64,000 nucleotides of DNA from Mortierella sp. BCC40632 (Eukaryota > Mortierellomycota > Mortierellomycetes > Mortierellales > Mortierellaceae): assembly GCA_011634665.1 (NCBI GenBank), contig WAEK01000002.1, positions 124,001 to 188,000 of the forward strand, given 5' to 3'. The notes under the pieces are model-generated. The model searched no databases. It saw only the letters and a program-made list of their open reading frames with translations, and was not told where the DNA came from. The position numbers and the translations under genes are program-made. Each line of letters begins with the position of its first letter. The stretch's first letter is position 1. This document shows, piece after piece, positions 1-10,125 of the stretch.

Positions 1-1
1 G

Positions 2-319
2 CCATACCGACAAGCACCTCTCAGAAGTTCTAAAATCCAAGGCCTCGAGGACGACAAGACTAACGAGGCACTAAAGACTCAACAAATCATTGCCGATCTT
101 TTACAATCAATCTCTCCGGACCAGAAAAGGCTCAAGCTGATTAACAATTGGGAAGCATCGAATTTACTCCGACAACTGGCAAATACCTTATGCGGACAAA
201 AAAACACGACTTGTGTTGCACCAAACATCTGGACTGTGGGGTCATCCCAAGGGCCTAAAAATTTTCCCCTCACCCTTCACTCCAACACACAGCTAGGCCA
301 TGAAAATACTTTTAAATAA
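2..319 (+). CDS. 3' fragment of an unidentified open frame (partial, may be transposon-derived)
   Basis: A frame is open from the window edge for 105 codons and ends with TAA at 317-319. Its composition looks coding (mixed Lys, Asp, Gln, Leu; a stretch reading ADLLQSISPDQKRLKLINNW), with an amphipathic, possibly coiled-coil character. I recognise no domain. The start lies outside the window. It is on the same strand as, and about 330 bp upstream of, the GCM transposase-like gene, so it could be an upstream exon of that element or the end of an unrelated gene. An exon of this frame could also end earlier than the stop. Confidence 0.35.
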   Translation, partial: PYRQAPLRSSKIQGLEDDKTNEALKTQQIIADLLQSISPDQKRLKLINNWEASNLLRQLANTLCGQKNTTCVAPNIWTVGSSQGPKNFPLTLHSNTQLGHENTFK

Positions 320-653
320 AAATTACAGCACAGGGTATTCCCATGTGGTCCCCCACCATAGTAACCCAAAAAAAAAAAAAAAAAAAAAGACCTGGCTCGT
401 GCACTGTTCAAGAAAGACAAGGCGTAAAAAAAAAAATGAATAGCAGGCAGTAGAAGTTGGTCTATCCAGGTCGGCATTTAGCGACACTTCACAACTCCTG
501 TTAACTCCCAAAAGAACTCCATCCCAACTCCATTTTTTTTTCCTAGGAACTCGCACACGTGATAATTTAGAAAAAAAAAAAAAAAAAAAAAACAGTGCAT
601 CAATGAGCTCAACAGCTTTTGGCTCGACTCATGGAACATTCGCTCCTCCATTG
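320..653. other. Intergenic or intronic, low complexity
   Basis: Contains several A/T homopolymers (poly-A near 368-388 and 570-590, poly-T near 532-542) and no open frame that I can support. It could be an intron between the preceding fragment and the GCM gene. Confidence 0.4.
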
Positions 654-2578
654 ACATTCGCCGTTTTCTAGACATAATCCTGTCATTGGATCGGAAGACA
701 TTCAACTTGACTCTTCTGAAACGGATAAAAGTAACTCGAGTCAGGATACAGGCTGCATCCTCCCCTCCAGCTCGACGACAGCGAGAGTACTGGCACCTGG
801 TCAAACGCGCTTCTCCGGACTCCAGGACCTCCAGCTCCAACCGAGTCTATCACACAAAGGCCCTAGCGATATGCAGTCGAAAACTAGCAAACGTAGCAGG
901 TTGACGGAAGTTGAGCAGGCAGCCTCGGAAACCTCGATCGATACCTCTTCATCTAGCAGAGTTGAGTTTATCACGTCAGAACGGTATGTGCTACGGCAAA
1001 CCTCCTCCTCTCCTTTTTTTTTTTTTTTTTATCGCACAACTTTCGGGCTGCCATTAAAATGAGCCTAGCAGACATTGTTCACTAGAGCCACCCGCTCCTC
1101 ATACAATGCTCTCACAGACGTTTATGCATGATTCCACATTCGAATACCCAAATGGAGACATCACCTACACACGTCAGGTGAACGTGGACGAGACCGACCT
1201 TGAAGCCCAGAACGTAGGATGGGCCATGAATACTTACGGGCACAACAAAAAAGGGACTCGTCATACCTTAAATCAGTCATGCCTCGGAATTTACCAATGC
1301 CCGGTCTGCCCATTTGTCGAGAGACCACGCGTTCCAAGATCCAGTAAGCAAAGTTCCCCTCCTTTGCCTCCAACGAGGAACTGCCAAACGGATAACCGTG
1401 CACTGGTCCATATCCCCTGTCAAGTCACGATGGACGTTCTTCACGATGGAAACCAAGTCTGCATAACCCATCGAGGAATTCACAATCATGCGAAACCACC
1501 TCCTCTTCGCCCTCCTTTTGAGGCAAGAAAAGAGTGTGAGAATGTTGTCAAGAGTGCTCCGTTTGTTGACCCAAAGCGCCTTTTAGCCGGAACCGAGTTA
1601 GAACCGCCTGTTATGACCATCCAACAAGTCTCTGCCGTCTTGGATCGCATAATTCACTCTCGCAGGGAAGTACTCAAGACAACAAATAATCAAGAGACTG
1701 TAGTCCAGTCGCCCAAAGATACGATTGAGGATAGACACGTTACTATTCATACCAAATTCATGGCTGAAAAGACAAAAACTGCAGAGTGGTGCATGGAAAC
1801 TGGCTCAACTTGTGGCCTCATTAAGGATCCTTTAATGAGAGATGCCAAGGTGATCTCTACTTCAGTGTGCTGCCCTAGCTTAGGAACGGCGATCCCTTTG
1901 GTGATAACAGTGCTCTCTGGGTCTTCCCAAGCACACTATCAGCACCACTACAAGGTTCTATTCGAATCACTCCCCTTCAAGACATGGAAAGAGTTCCAGG
2001 ATGGCTTTCCAGGGATAACATGCAATTTCTCAGATCTAGAACGCAATGCCTTTGAGGCCGCCCTTTGCTCTCACTTCAGTATTGGTGTGGAAGAATCGGC
2101 CCAGCTCGAGAAGCATTACCGGGTTGATCAAGACCATTTCTTACGCTCACTTGATAAAGTGCTCGGGAACGAAAGGATGGTTCCCTCATCAAAAAAGGTC
2201 AATTTCCACCTTCGGATCAAGGCATTGCTCAATCCACGACATACCAATAACACCTTCCAAAAGTCCATCTCAGATATTTTGGATGATTACCCCAATACTG
2301 AAAAATGGCTCCAATGGTATCTCTACCCATCCAGAGGAAAACGTATATTCTCCGACTTGGATGGAATTGACTGGAAGTTTTCAAGGGGTATCAGCTTTCA
2401 AGGAGGCTTGAGTAGGGACTTTCGAATCATACTTGGAAGAGACAAGGTAACTCTGGAAGAGGCTGTTGGTCATCTACATCGATGGGTTCGTCAACTCGAG
2501 AAGAGCTATAAATTGTCTTTGACAGGTATGCCTTTACGATACGGTCGAGCTCCAAAGAAAAGACTGCTCTTCAACTAA
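654..2578 (+). CDS. GCM-domain, MULE-like transposase-related protein (5' end uncertain)
   Basis: The main frame runs 1106-2578 (490 codons from ATG 1106). An N-terminal GCM-type zinc domain is visible: GHNKKG then CLGIYQCPVCPF (Cys59, Cys65, Cys68 counting from ATG 1106), Cys93, Cys105, and a closing HxH in GIHNHAKPPP (His126, His128). The next ~250 residues resemble the RNase H-fold region of Mutator-like transposases: ISTSVCCPSLGTAIPLVITV followed by a Y-x-x-H-Y helix, then ITCNFSDLERNAFEAAL, where an Asp sits at the expected second catalytic position. The expected first Asp is not evident (METGSTCG stands there), so activity is doubtful. An open frame at 654-983 can be joined in frame by a GTATGT...TAG intron (984-1068), giving an acidic Ser-rich N-terminus. 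GCM/WRKY zinc domains are known from transposons and from host transcription factors derived from them. The stop codon lies exactly at the start of the inverted repeat, so the C-terminus may be truncated. The transposon assignment is inference. Confidence 0.6.
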
Positions 2579-2827
2579 AGTGCATCCAAAATTCGATCAA
2601 TGATTTTTTTAGATGGAATCATTCCGCATTTACTCCTCAGTTCATGAGTCATTCCTCATGTTGATTCGTAGAGAAGATCTACTTTGCGTACTTATGTGGT
2701 TCCGACTACAAAGGTCTACTCCAGGTATTGTAGCCATTCTCCGATCGAGCAACATAGTCAAAAAGTACTAACAAAAATTTTACACGGGTTTAGTACAGGG
2801 TTTTAGTCTTTGTTCATGGGCTGATAG
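2577..2827. repeat. Left arm of a 250-bp inverted repeat
   Basis: The 251 bases are the reverse complement of 3138-3387, differing only by three single-base homopolymer indels (two extra A, one missing T). The arm begins inside the stop codon of the GCM gene and ends at CTGATAG. Confidence 0.95.
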
Positions 2828-3137
2828 ATCAAACGAACGAACAACCTTGTCCCGACTGGATATGTAGAAGGAGTTGTTCAAGCAAAACTTACAGCGTGCA
2901 TGCATAAATTTCAATGACTGTGTGGATATCTGTCACGATTTCTCTCGCTCTGAAGAACGTCCACTTTGAGAATTTTTTGCAACTTTTAGCCTATTTGTGA
3001 AAAAGGTGCCTGGCCATAGTCATTGATTTGACCGCCTAAAAGACATACTGGAATAGTTATAATGATAGATTGTGATGTCTATTGACTGATGTACTCTGTG
3101 TATCTAAGGTTTTTTCCCAACTTCAATGGATTCGAAA
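2828..3137. other. 310-bp spacer of the inverted repeat
   Basis: Single-copy AT-leaning sequence between the two arms. No open frame of interest seen. Confidence 0.7.
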
Positions 3138-3387
3138 CTATCAGCCCATGAACAAAGACTAAAAACCCTGTACTAAACCCGTGTAAAATTTTGTTAGTAC
3201 TTTTGACTATGTTGCTCGATCGGAGAATGGCTACAATACCTGGAGTAGACCTTTGTAGTCGGAACCACATAAGTACGCAAAGTAGATCTTCTCTACGAAT
3301 CAACATGAGGAATGACTCATGAACTGAGGAGTAAATGCGGAATGATTCCATCTAAAAAAATCATTGATCGAATTTTGGATGCACTTT
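3138..3387. repeat. Right arm of the 250-bp inverted repeat
   Basis: Reverse complement of 2577-2827. It contains the first 25 codons of the USP-like open frame (from 3312), so the 5' part of that frame also exists, inverted, immediately after the GCM gene. This suggests the right arm is the original and the left arm the copy. Confidence 0.95.
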
Positions 3388-4943
3388 ATGACCGAGAGGC
3401 TGACGCTTCTACAGTGCCTCTCAGTCAATCCGAACAAGAACAAGGACAGACGTTTTCCGAAAAGAAAGTCAAGACTACACATCTTTCTATCGACGATCCA
3501 AGGCCAGATCACCCAGATACGAACACGAACGATGCTATCAACAACGACCAGGATAACAGCAATGATTCTTGGCAATCGTTTGGTATACCAAGGGGTTTTA
3601 CCTACGAGGGTCTCCACGTTACAAACTCCTGTTCATTGGACACCTGTTTGATGGCATGGTTTTTCTTGACTCTTTTCCGCAAGGCAGCACTACCACCAGA
3701 GGTGTATGACAGAGATGATAAAGGAAAGGTCGCCAAGGTCCTGGAAGATGTCATGAAGGAAATACGACAAAGAGAATGGAACAAAGCAAGATGGCTCTGG
3801 TGCAAAAATGTCCTTGGATTTAGCAAGACGGATCAGAGTCCTTTCAGTCCCTGGAGTCATTTGTCAGAGATGTTTCTTGAGCACATCCCAGAGCTTTGTT
3901 CGTTCAATGTTGTTCGATCCTTGAGGTGCTCGGGTCAAATGTGTCCTTGGTCTTTTAAAACAGGGATTAAGACTCTAGATTCGATTACGATTCAAAACGT
4001 TGGACAGATCAAACAGGACCACATGGGTACGTTTATATCATTCAAGGAGACTCCATGTATGGAAACGATCAGTGCAAAAGATGCAAGACAAATGGACAAG
4101 GCATACACGAGGAAAAGGGTATTGACAAGTATTGAAACTGGAGAGGAAAGTGAATGGTTTTATTGCAGTGGCAAACGAATGGAGGAATGGGGACGTTTCT
4201 CCAAACTACCGTATCTCCTTGTGCTCGACTGTTTGGAGTGTTGGTCTTCTCTGGACAAGAACAGACCGAACGAGGTCTACAAGCCTCAATCCAGATTGGA
4301 CATTGATGGCACTTTGTATTCTCTTGCTGCTATTTTCTATGGAGATGGTCAACATTTTTGTTGTTCGGTCATCACGGAGCGGCAAGTGATATTTTACGAT
4401 GGTTTGAATCTTCCCAGGGTTCAGGTCATGGAACAGGACTATATTGAGCTTCCTAAAAGTCACCAAGACAAGGGTTATCAGCTTGACCAAGTTTGGTATC
4501 TCAAAACGGAGCCATCGACCACGACCAGCACAAGCTGTTCAACATCCTCGGACAAGTTGGAAGAGCTCGTCGTTCAAAGCAAGAGGAAAGAAACAGAGTC
4601 ACTCCTTCTGGACATCAAGACGTTGGAAGGGGACAAAAGCTTTGTGCCGCATGAAGGAGCCGATCAAATGGGCAGAGGTCGTAAAAGTCGAAGGACCACT
4701 TATCAGACAGGTCTCTCTGTGAGTACTGTCACCAAGTCGGATCAACTGTCCACTTGTGTGTCTTGTGGACGAATCATTGATCGAGGGCAAAAACGGTTTG
4801 TATTCAAGGAGACGAGGAGCAAGTGTGTATGGCACTTGGCGATGTTCTTGCATTTTGACGAATCTTGTTTGCACACCCTTCCTTCATCTGTCCAGACAGA
4901 GGCAGGAGACCTGCTCGCAAAATACTCTTCAACGATCCCGTGA
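3312..4943 (+). CDS. USP-like (papain-fold) cysteine-peptidase protein, transposon-associated
   Basis: A 543-codon uninterrupted frame. The Cys box is HVTNSCSLDTCLMAWFF, with N-S-C-S at residues 105-108 in place of the N-T-C-Y of ubiquitin-specific proteases. The His box is YSLAAIFYGDGQHFCCSVI (His348), followed by VIFYDGLN (Asp363), the order and spacing type of family C19. Between them, CSGQMC (Cys206, Cys211) and FYCSG (Cys285) could form a zinc ribbon. The C-terminal CVSCGRIIDRGQKRF may be another zinc-binding segment. Peptidase domains are often carried by large eukaryotic DNA transposons (Ulp1-type in MULE/KDZ elements), so this is probably a second product, or the second half, of the element that carries the GCM gene. 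ATG 3312 lies inside the inverted-repeat arm; the true start may be elsewhere. Catalytic activity and substrate are unknown. Confidence 0.55.
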   Translation: MTHELRSKCGMIPSKKIIDRILDALYDREADASTVPLSQSEQEQGQTFSEKKVKTTHLSIDDPRPDHPDTNTNDAINNDQDNSNDSWQSFGIPRGFTYEGLHVTNSCSLDTCLMAWFFLTLFRKAALPPEVYDRDDKGKVAKVLEDVMKEIRQREWNKARWLWCKNVLGFSKTDQSPFSPWSHLSEMFLEHIPELCSFNVVRSLRCSGQMCPWSFKTGIKTLDSITIQNVGQIKQDHMGTFISFKETPCMETISAKDARQMDKAYTRKRVLTSIETGEESEWFYCSGKRMEEWGRFSKLPYLLVLDCLECWSSLDKNRPNEVYKPQSRLDIDGTLYSLAAIFYGDGQHFCCSVITERQVIFYDGLNLPRVQVMEQDYIELPKSHQDKGYQLDQVWYLKTEPSTTTSTSCSTSSDKLEELVVQSKRKETESLLLDIKTLEGDKSFVPHEGADQMGRGRKSRRTTYQTGLSVSTVTKSDQLSTCVSCGRIIDRGQKRFVFKETRSKCVWHLAMFLHFDESCLHTLPSSVQTEAGDLLAKYSSTIP

Positions 4944-5447
4944 TTAAAAAAAAATCTAGCTAGGTCTCTTCCTACAGTCCAAGAGAGAGAGTGTGTGTGG
5001 GAGGGGGCGTTTTTGTTGGTAGGAAAGCAAGAGTCGAGAGTGTTCTTGTCGATAGACAAGAAAGTTCAATGGTAAAAAAAAATTAATAGTGCAGTTCCCA
5101 TGAGAAGTAAGAAAGAGAGAGAGAGAGAGAGGGAGGGAGGGGAAGGGGGACATGGGGCTGTGGTGTTGTGTGTCGTGTGGAGTGAGGATCGAGGCAAGGT
5201 GCTCGCGTCACGACCTAGAAAAGCCGGGGGTACTTTTTTTTTTTTTTTTTTTGGTTCAACTTTTTTCTTGCCGTGTCGCCATCAAACTTCATTCTTGCCA
5301 CCACCATCACCATTGTCCATCACCAAGCAACTCCAACCCAAACTACTCCTCTTTTGTCACTTTTTCTTTGTTTCTTCTTCTTTTTTTTTTTTTTTTTTTC
5401 TAAAGTCCTCCCCCCCTTTCCTAAAAGCGTATTTCAGCGGAGCAACA
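4944..5447 (+). promoter_or_regulatory. Upstream region of the coronin gene
   Basis: Purine-rich on the left (GA repeats near 5112-5130), then poly-T tracts (about 5235-5252 and 5382-5399) and a pyrimidine-rich leader up to ATG 5448. No separate gene seen. A 5'-UTR intron is possible but not resolvable. Confidence 0.4.
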
Positions 5448-7295
5448 ATGTCAAGGAGATTCCTAGCCAACGTCTCAAAGTATAGGAATGCCGTCGGCAA
5501 GGTTGCCAAGCATGAGGTTAGGAGGAGAGAACCAAGTCTTTGGTCTTTATTTTATTTTTTTTTTTTATTTGCTCATTAATTCATTAATTCATTCATTGGA
5601 CAAAAGGACAATGCATTCGCTACTCTTTCTCGGTCATCGACCGTTAAGACTCTCCCCGATCAGGTTTTATTCTGACTGTTAGTCGCTTGATTTGGAAACT
5701 TCTTTGCTAGGACGTCTATGCAGATATTAGGGCTTCGACCACAACCTCGTCCGACTCTTGTCAACTCATCAAAGCGAGTTCTGAATGGATTGCTTTCAAG
5801 CATGCCAGCCCTGGTAAATACCCTTTTTTTTTTTTTCGACTCGGAAAAAAAAAAAAAAAAAAAAAAATTTTTATTTCTTCTCTCATCCTGCAATTGCGCT
5901 CTTGCGAATGTGTCTCCGATTAAGCTTCTTCTTTGCAGGGAATGTGTCGCTTAGCCCTCTTTCTTTCCTTCTCTCTCTGGGCTGTGACGCTTGATCCCCC
6001 CCCGGGGGATCCTCTCTCTCTTTTTTTTTTTTTTTTTTTTCTCAAAAAATAGGTTCAATTGGTCTACTTCCTGTGGGCAAAGTCGGCCGTGTCGGTGCCG
6101 AGGCGCATGTTCTGAACGCACACGGTCTGAATGTCTCTGATTGGGAATTTAGTCCCTTTGATCCGAACCTCTTGATCACTGGTTCTGACCAGGGTGAGGT
6201 AAGTTTTCTAATGCCTAACCATATCAATCTAAGCCCAGACAAAGGAGAATTATATGGCGACCGTCACTGACTTTTGTTTACTTGCTTTCTTTTTAGGTCA
6301 AGGTCTGGCGTATCTCTCATGGCGAAGAAATCTCCACCGTGTCAATTCTATCAATCTCTACAGGAACTGGAAAGCCTATCGAGGCCATTGCCCATCATCC
6401 CACAGCTGCTGGTGTAAGTGTAGACCCATTCAATATCTAAGCTGCATGGACAAAGATGCTCTTGATAGGAACCGATTTCACTTGAAGAAGCTGGATACTT
6501 AGTGTGTCGGTCATTCTTTTTTTTTATCCTTCAACAGATCTTGGCAACAGCCTCGCAAAACTCTGTACAGATATGGGATATTTCCAACAAAGAAGAAGGC
6601 TCCAGCCTCAATGAACCAGCCTTTACCTTGGCCCACCCAAACACGGTCACCAGCATCTCATGGAAGACGGACGGTACTTTGATCGCCACTACCTGCAAAG
6701 ACTCTAAACTTCGAGTATTTGATGTTCGTAGTCAGGAAACTCCTATTCAGGTATATATAATGGCTTGTTTTTGGCTTTGCGCTTGCTTGCAATGAAAAAA
6801 TAAAAAAAAAATATGTGATCTAACATTCATTGACACTCTTTCTATATTCTATCAAACACAGGAGGGCGTGGCTCATGGAGGTGTCCGACCCTCGCGAGTG
6901 ATTTGGCTTGGCGAGAAAGATATGCTCTTTACAGTTGGGTTCAGCAAAATGAGAGATCGTGAGATTGCAGTTTGGAATGTCAATGATCTGAGCAAGCCTC
7001 TAGAGCTCAAGCGGATGGATTCATCAACAGGATTGATTATTCCCCTTTATGACGAGGACACATCGATGTTGTACTTGCCTGCTAAAGGCGAAGCCATTGT
7101 CCGTTGGCTCGAGATCTCAACATCTTCGCCTTATATGACGGATGGTATGTCTTTTGCAGCCCAGAATCCCATGATTGGTGCAGCACTCCTTCCTAAGCAA
7201 AGCCTGAATGTGATGCAAACTGAGGTGGCGAGGATCCTGGCTGTTCATGCAAACGCTATCTGGCCCATCAATGTCAATATTCCAAGAAAGGTATC

Positions 7296-7347
<52 letters not shown>

Positions 7348-10125
7348 CTCCTGTGCTATTCATATCTCCCAAAGAGACTGGGTTCTTACGTCAGCCTCGT
7401 AACCGATTTATCCATCTAGAGCTATCTGGATTTCCATTCCGACCTTTATCCAGAGACAAGGTCCTCCACCCCAGGCTCAGAGGCATCGGAGTGGTTGCAG
7501 GGCGAAAACAGACCTATTCCCAGGATCTCTCTGGACCCAGGCATGTCTGGAAAGCCTTCTTGGTTGCAGAGAACCAGCACATCTTCTTCATCTTCCAGTT
7601 CCTCGACCCCCAAACCCAATTTGTCTTCTACTACCTCATCAGCAGCAGCAGTCACTTCTGCGTCTTCGCCCGCTCCTACCACATCTGTCTCAGCCGTGTC
7701 AGCTACCACCACCAAGGAAAAGCCGACGCCCTCTATTTCGACTGCGACATCTGAGCAACAGAGCAATGTCTCCAAGGCGTCAACCACCTCGAAGGAAACT
7801 GAAAAGACATCCTCTATTACCAAATCCTCTGTGGAGCCTTTGTCTCAAAGTTCATCCAACACGACCCCCCCTTCCTCTGCCAAGACGCCAGTATCAGCCT
7901 TGTCCCCGGCTGCTCAGCGTCTTGCCACTCAAAAGGCATCCAAGTTCCGATTCCTAACCTTTAAGCCCTACCACGTGAGCGAGCACTTTGAGAGTGTCAA
8001 TGGTCTTAGTATTAGTACTACTCCCGAATGCAATCTCATTGAGGCAAGTATCTATTGAGACCGAAAACTGTTGGAATCCTCCGAGTGGTTTCTTTTTTTT
8101 TTTTTTTTTTTGTCCGCAGTGCACTAACTTGGCTAATGTCACTTTACCCTATACCCGCCCTATCCTTGTTCCTTTCAAAAAAAAACAGATCAATCCCAAG
8201 TGGATCGCACTTCCTCTTCATGGTCCTGGCGGACGTATTGGCTTGTTAAAGACTTTAGAGCCAGGACGCGTTAGCAACAAGCTCCCAACGATTGTCTGTT
8301 CTTCAGATCTCTTGGGCTACAAATTTGATCCTTTCAACCATCGTCTTCTTGTGACAGCCTCGGATGATACCAAGATCAAGGGTTGGCTCCTTCCTGAGGA
8401 AGGTGCGGACCAATCTGTTCCTGCAGGTTCTGAAAAGACAGATGGGGAAGCATCAGATATTTCCAAGCCGGATTGGGTCCTTTCCTCGCCTACGATGGAC
8501 AAGATTTCGGTGATCAAGTTCCACCCCAGGGTCAGGGACGTGCTTTTGTCTGCTTCAATGGACCGGGATGATCCGACAATGAGACTGTGGGACCTCAAGG
8601 CCAAGAAAGAAGTGCTTACTTTTAAGGGACATAAGGACGTGGTAAGAAGGCGGAGAAAGACGGAGAGAAATAAGAGAAGGAGGGGGGGGGGAACCTTTGC
8701 ATGCGGTTCTGATTTTTTGCACATGCATGGCCAAGCAACTCCCACGGTCACCTGAAAAATCGTATGTCTTTTCCATGTGGAACTCACCGTTGAGCAATGT
8801 AATTGGTATCTCCTATCTTGACTCTTTGTTTTTTTTTCTATGTACAAAATTAGATCTTTGGAGTCGATTTCAACCACGATGGTACCAAGATCGTATCGGT
8901 TTGCAGGGACAAAAAGATTCGTATCTGGGATGCTTTGAGTGGGGTTCTTTTGCAGGAGGGACCCTGCCATGATAGTCTCAAGTCATGCCGTGTCCTTTGG
9001 TTGGGTGAATCCGATTTGGTAGCAAGCGTCGGATTCGGAAAGTATGGAGTGGGAAAGAAAGAAAGAAAGAAACAAATCTCGATGCAAGGCATTCCCGTCT
9101 TGTTTGTTTTGACTTTTTTTTTTCTTCCCAGCGACTAATCACAGGCATAACTTTTTTTTTCTATCTTTTTTTTATTTGGCCAACATTTAAACAGGGGAAG
9201 TCAACGCGAGATTTTAATTTTTGACTCGAAGAATCTCACAACGGGATCGATCGACCAAAAGACCATGGGATCTTCGCCTGGTATTTTGGTCCCACACTAT
9301 GATCCCGACACATCTATCCTTGGCATTTCTGCTCGTGGTGATCGAGTGATGAAGCATTTCGAAATTCACGTCCAGGAAGAAGCGAGGGCTGAGTTGTCAT
9401 CGGGCAAGAGTCTGTTTGTGGAAGTGGCCAGTCTTGAACAAGGAACGCTTCAACAAGATGTGGCCTACCTACCCAAACAATACTGTAATGTAAAAGAAGT
9501 AGAGTTGGCCAAGATGTATCGCTTAACGTACAACAGTGTTGAGGTGATCCGTGTTTCTGTCCCCCGCAACAAGAAAGAGTACTTTCAGGATGAGTTGTTC
9601 CCAGAAACACTCGATGTCGAGACTCCTTCGTTGGAAGCGAGTGAATTCTTTGCTGGACAGAATATACGTGCAAGGATCAAGAAGATTTCGCTCTGTCCAC
9701 CTGACATGGAGCCATGTAAGTAGATTATAATTGTGTGTCTCGGTTCAAGTTTTCCTCTTATGACTTTCTCTCTCTCTCGCGCGCGCTCTCTCTCTCTCTC
9801 TCTTTTGGTGAGCATGGAAAATTCTGACAATAGAGCTTCTCCCCCTTCTTCCATGTGGGTTCAATTTGAACCTGTGATCTCTTTTTTTCTTTCTTCTTAT
9901 CGGATCCATATAGTATCGCACCACGTTGCCATGACTCCATCCACGCCGCAATCAGGAGGCAACTCGCTCGAAAAGTTTTTGCGCGGGAAAGAACAAGCTG
10001 CGGAGGATGATCGTAAACGTCAGGCGATGGAGAGGATGTTTGAGTCTGCGAAAGAGTCCAAGGCAGATCGGGACACACTGGTGCCGGTCACTGGTATTGT
10101 TGCCGATGACGAGTGGGATGACTAA
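5448..10125 (+). CDS. CORO7: Coronin-7 type tandem WD40 actin regulator
   Basis: Proposed exons: 5448-5516, 5711-5813, 6053-6198, 6297-6413, 6538-6750, 6862-7290, 7420-8043, 8189-8641, 8854-9041, 9195-9715, 9914-10125, giving 1024 aa with all phases consistent. The N-terminus (MSRRFLANVSKYRNAVGK) is a coronin signature for the first seven-bladed propeller. WD repeats follow (e.g. VQIWDISNKEE, LRVFDVRSQETP). The motif DLYPET ends the first unit. A Ser/Thr-rich linker (about residues 400-530) leads to a second coronin unit starting KASKFRF, with IALPLHGPGGRIG and YKFDPFNHRLLVTASDD. The last residues, VADDEWDD, are an acidic tail with a single Trp (W1022), as in the Arp2/3-binding tail of coronin-7. 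Length fits the family (about 925-1000 aa). Coronin-7 proteins act on actin turnover and Golgi traffic. Intron 7 appears to use a GC donor (GAG|GCAAGT); an alternative acceptor at 8120 stays in frame. Confidence 0.92.
7299..7347 (+). repeat. Poly(T)49 tract in coronin intron 6
   Basis: An uninterrupted run of 49 T lies between the GTATCG donor at 7291 and the TAG acceptor at 7419, where a polypyrimidine tract would be, though much longer than needed. It is the longest homopolymer in the window. Confidence 0.95.
8044..8188 (+). other. Putative GC-AG intron of the coronin gene
   Basis: Donor GAG|GCAAGT matches the strong consensus found at GC-AG introns. The nearby GTATCT donor would break the frame of the next exon. 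Acceptor at 8188 (AAACAG) gives ...NLIE|INPKWIAL. The alternative CCGCAG at 8120 would add about 23 residues. Confidence 0.6.

Noticed and set aside
5993..6010. GATCCCCC/GGGGGATC inverted repeat
   Set aside because: Short palindrome inside a coronin intron; no loop context or T-run suggests a function.
8317..8970. 217-codon minus-strand frame
   Set aside because: Antisense to coronin exon 8 and part of exon 9.
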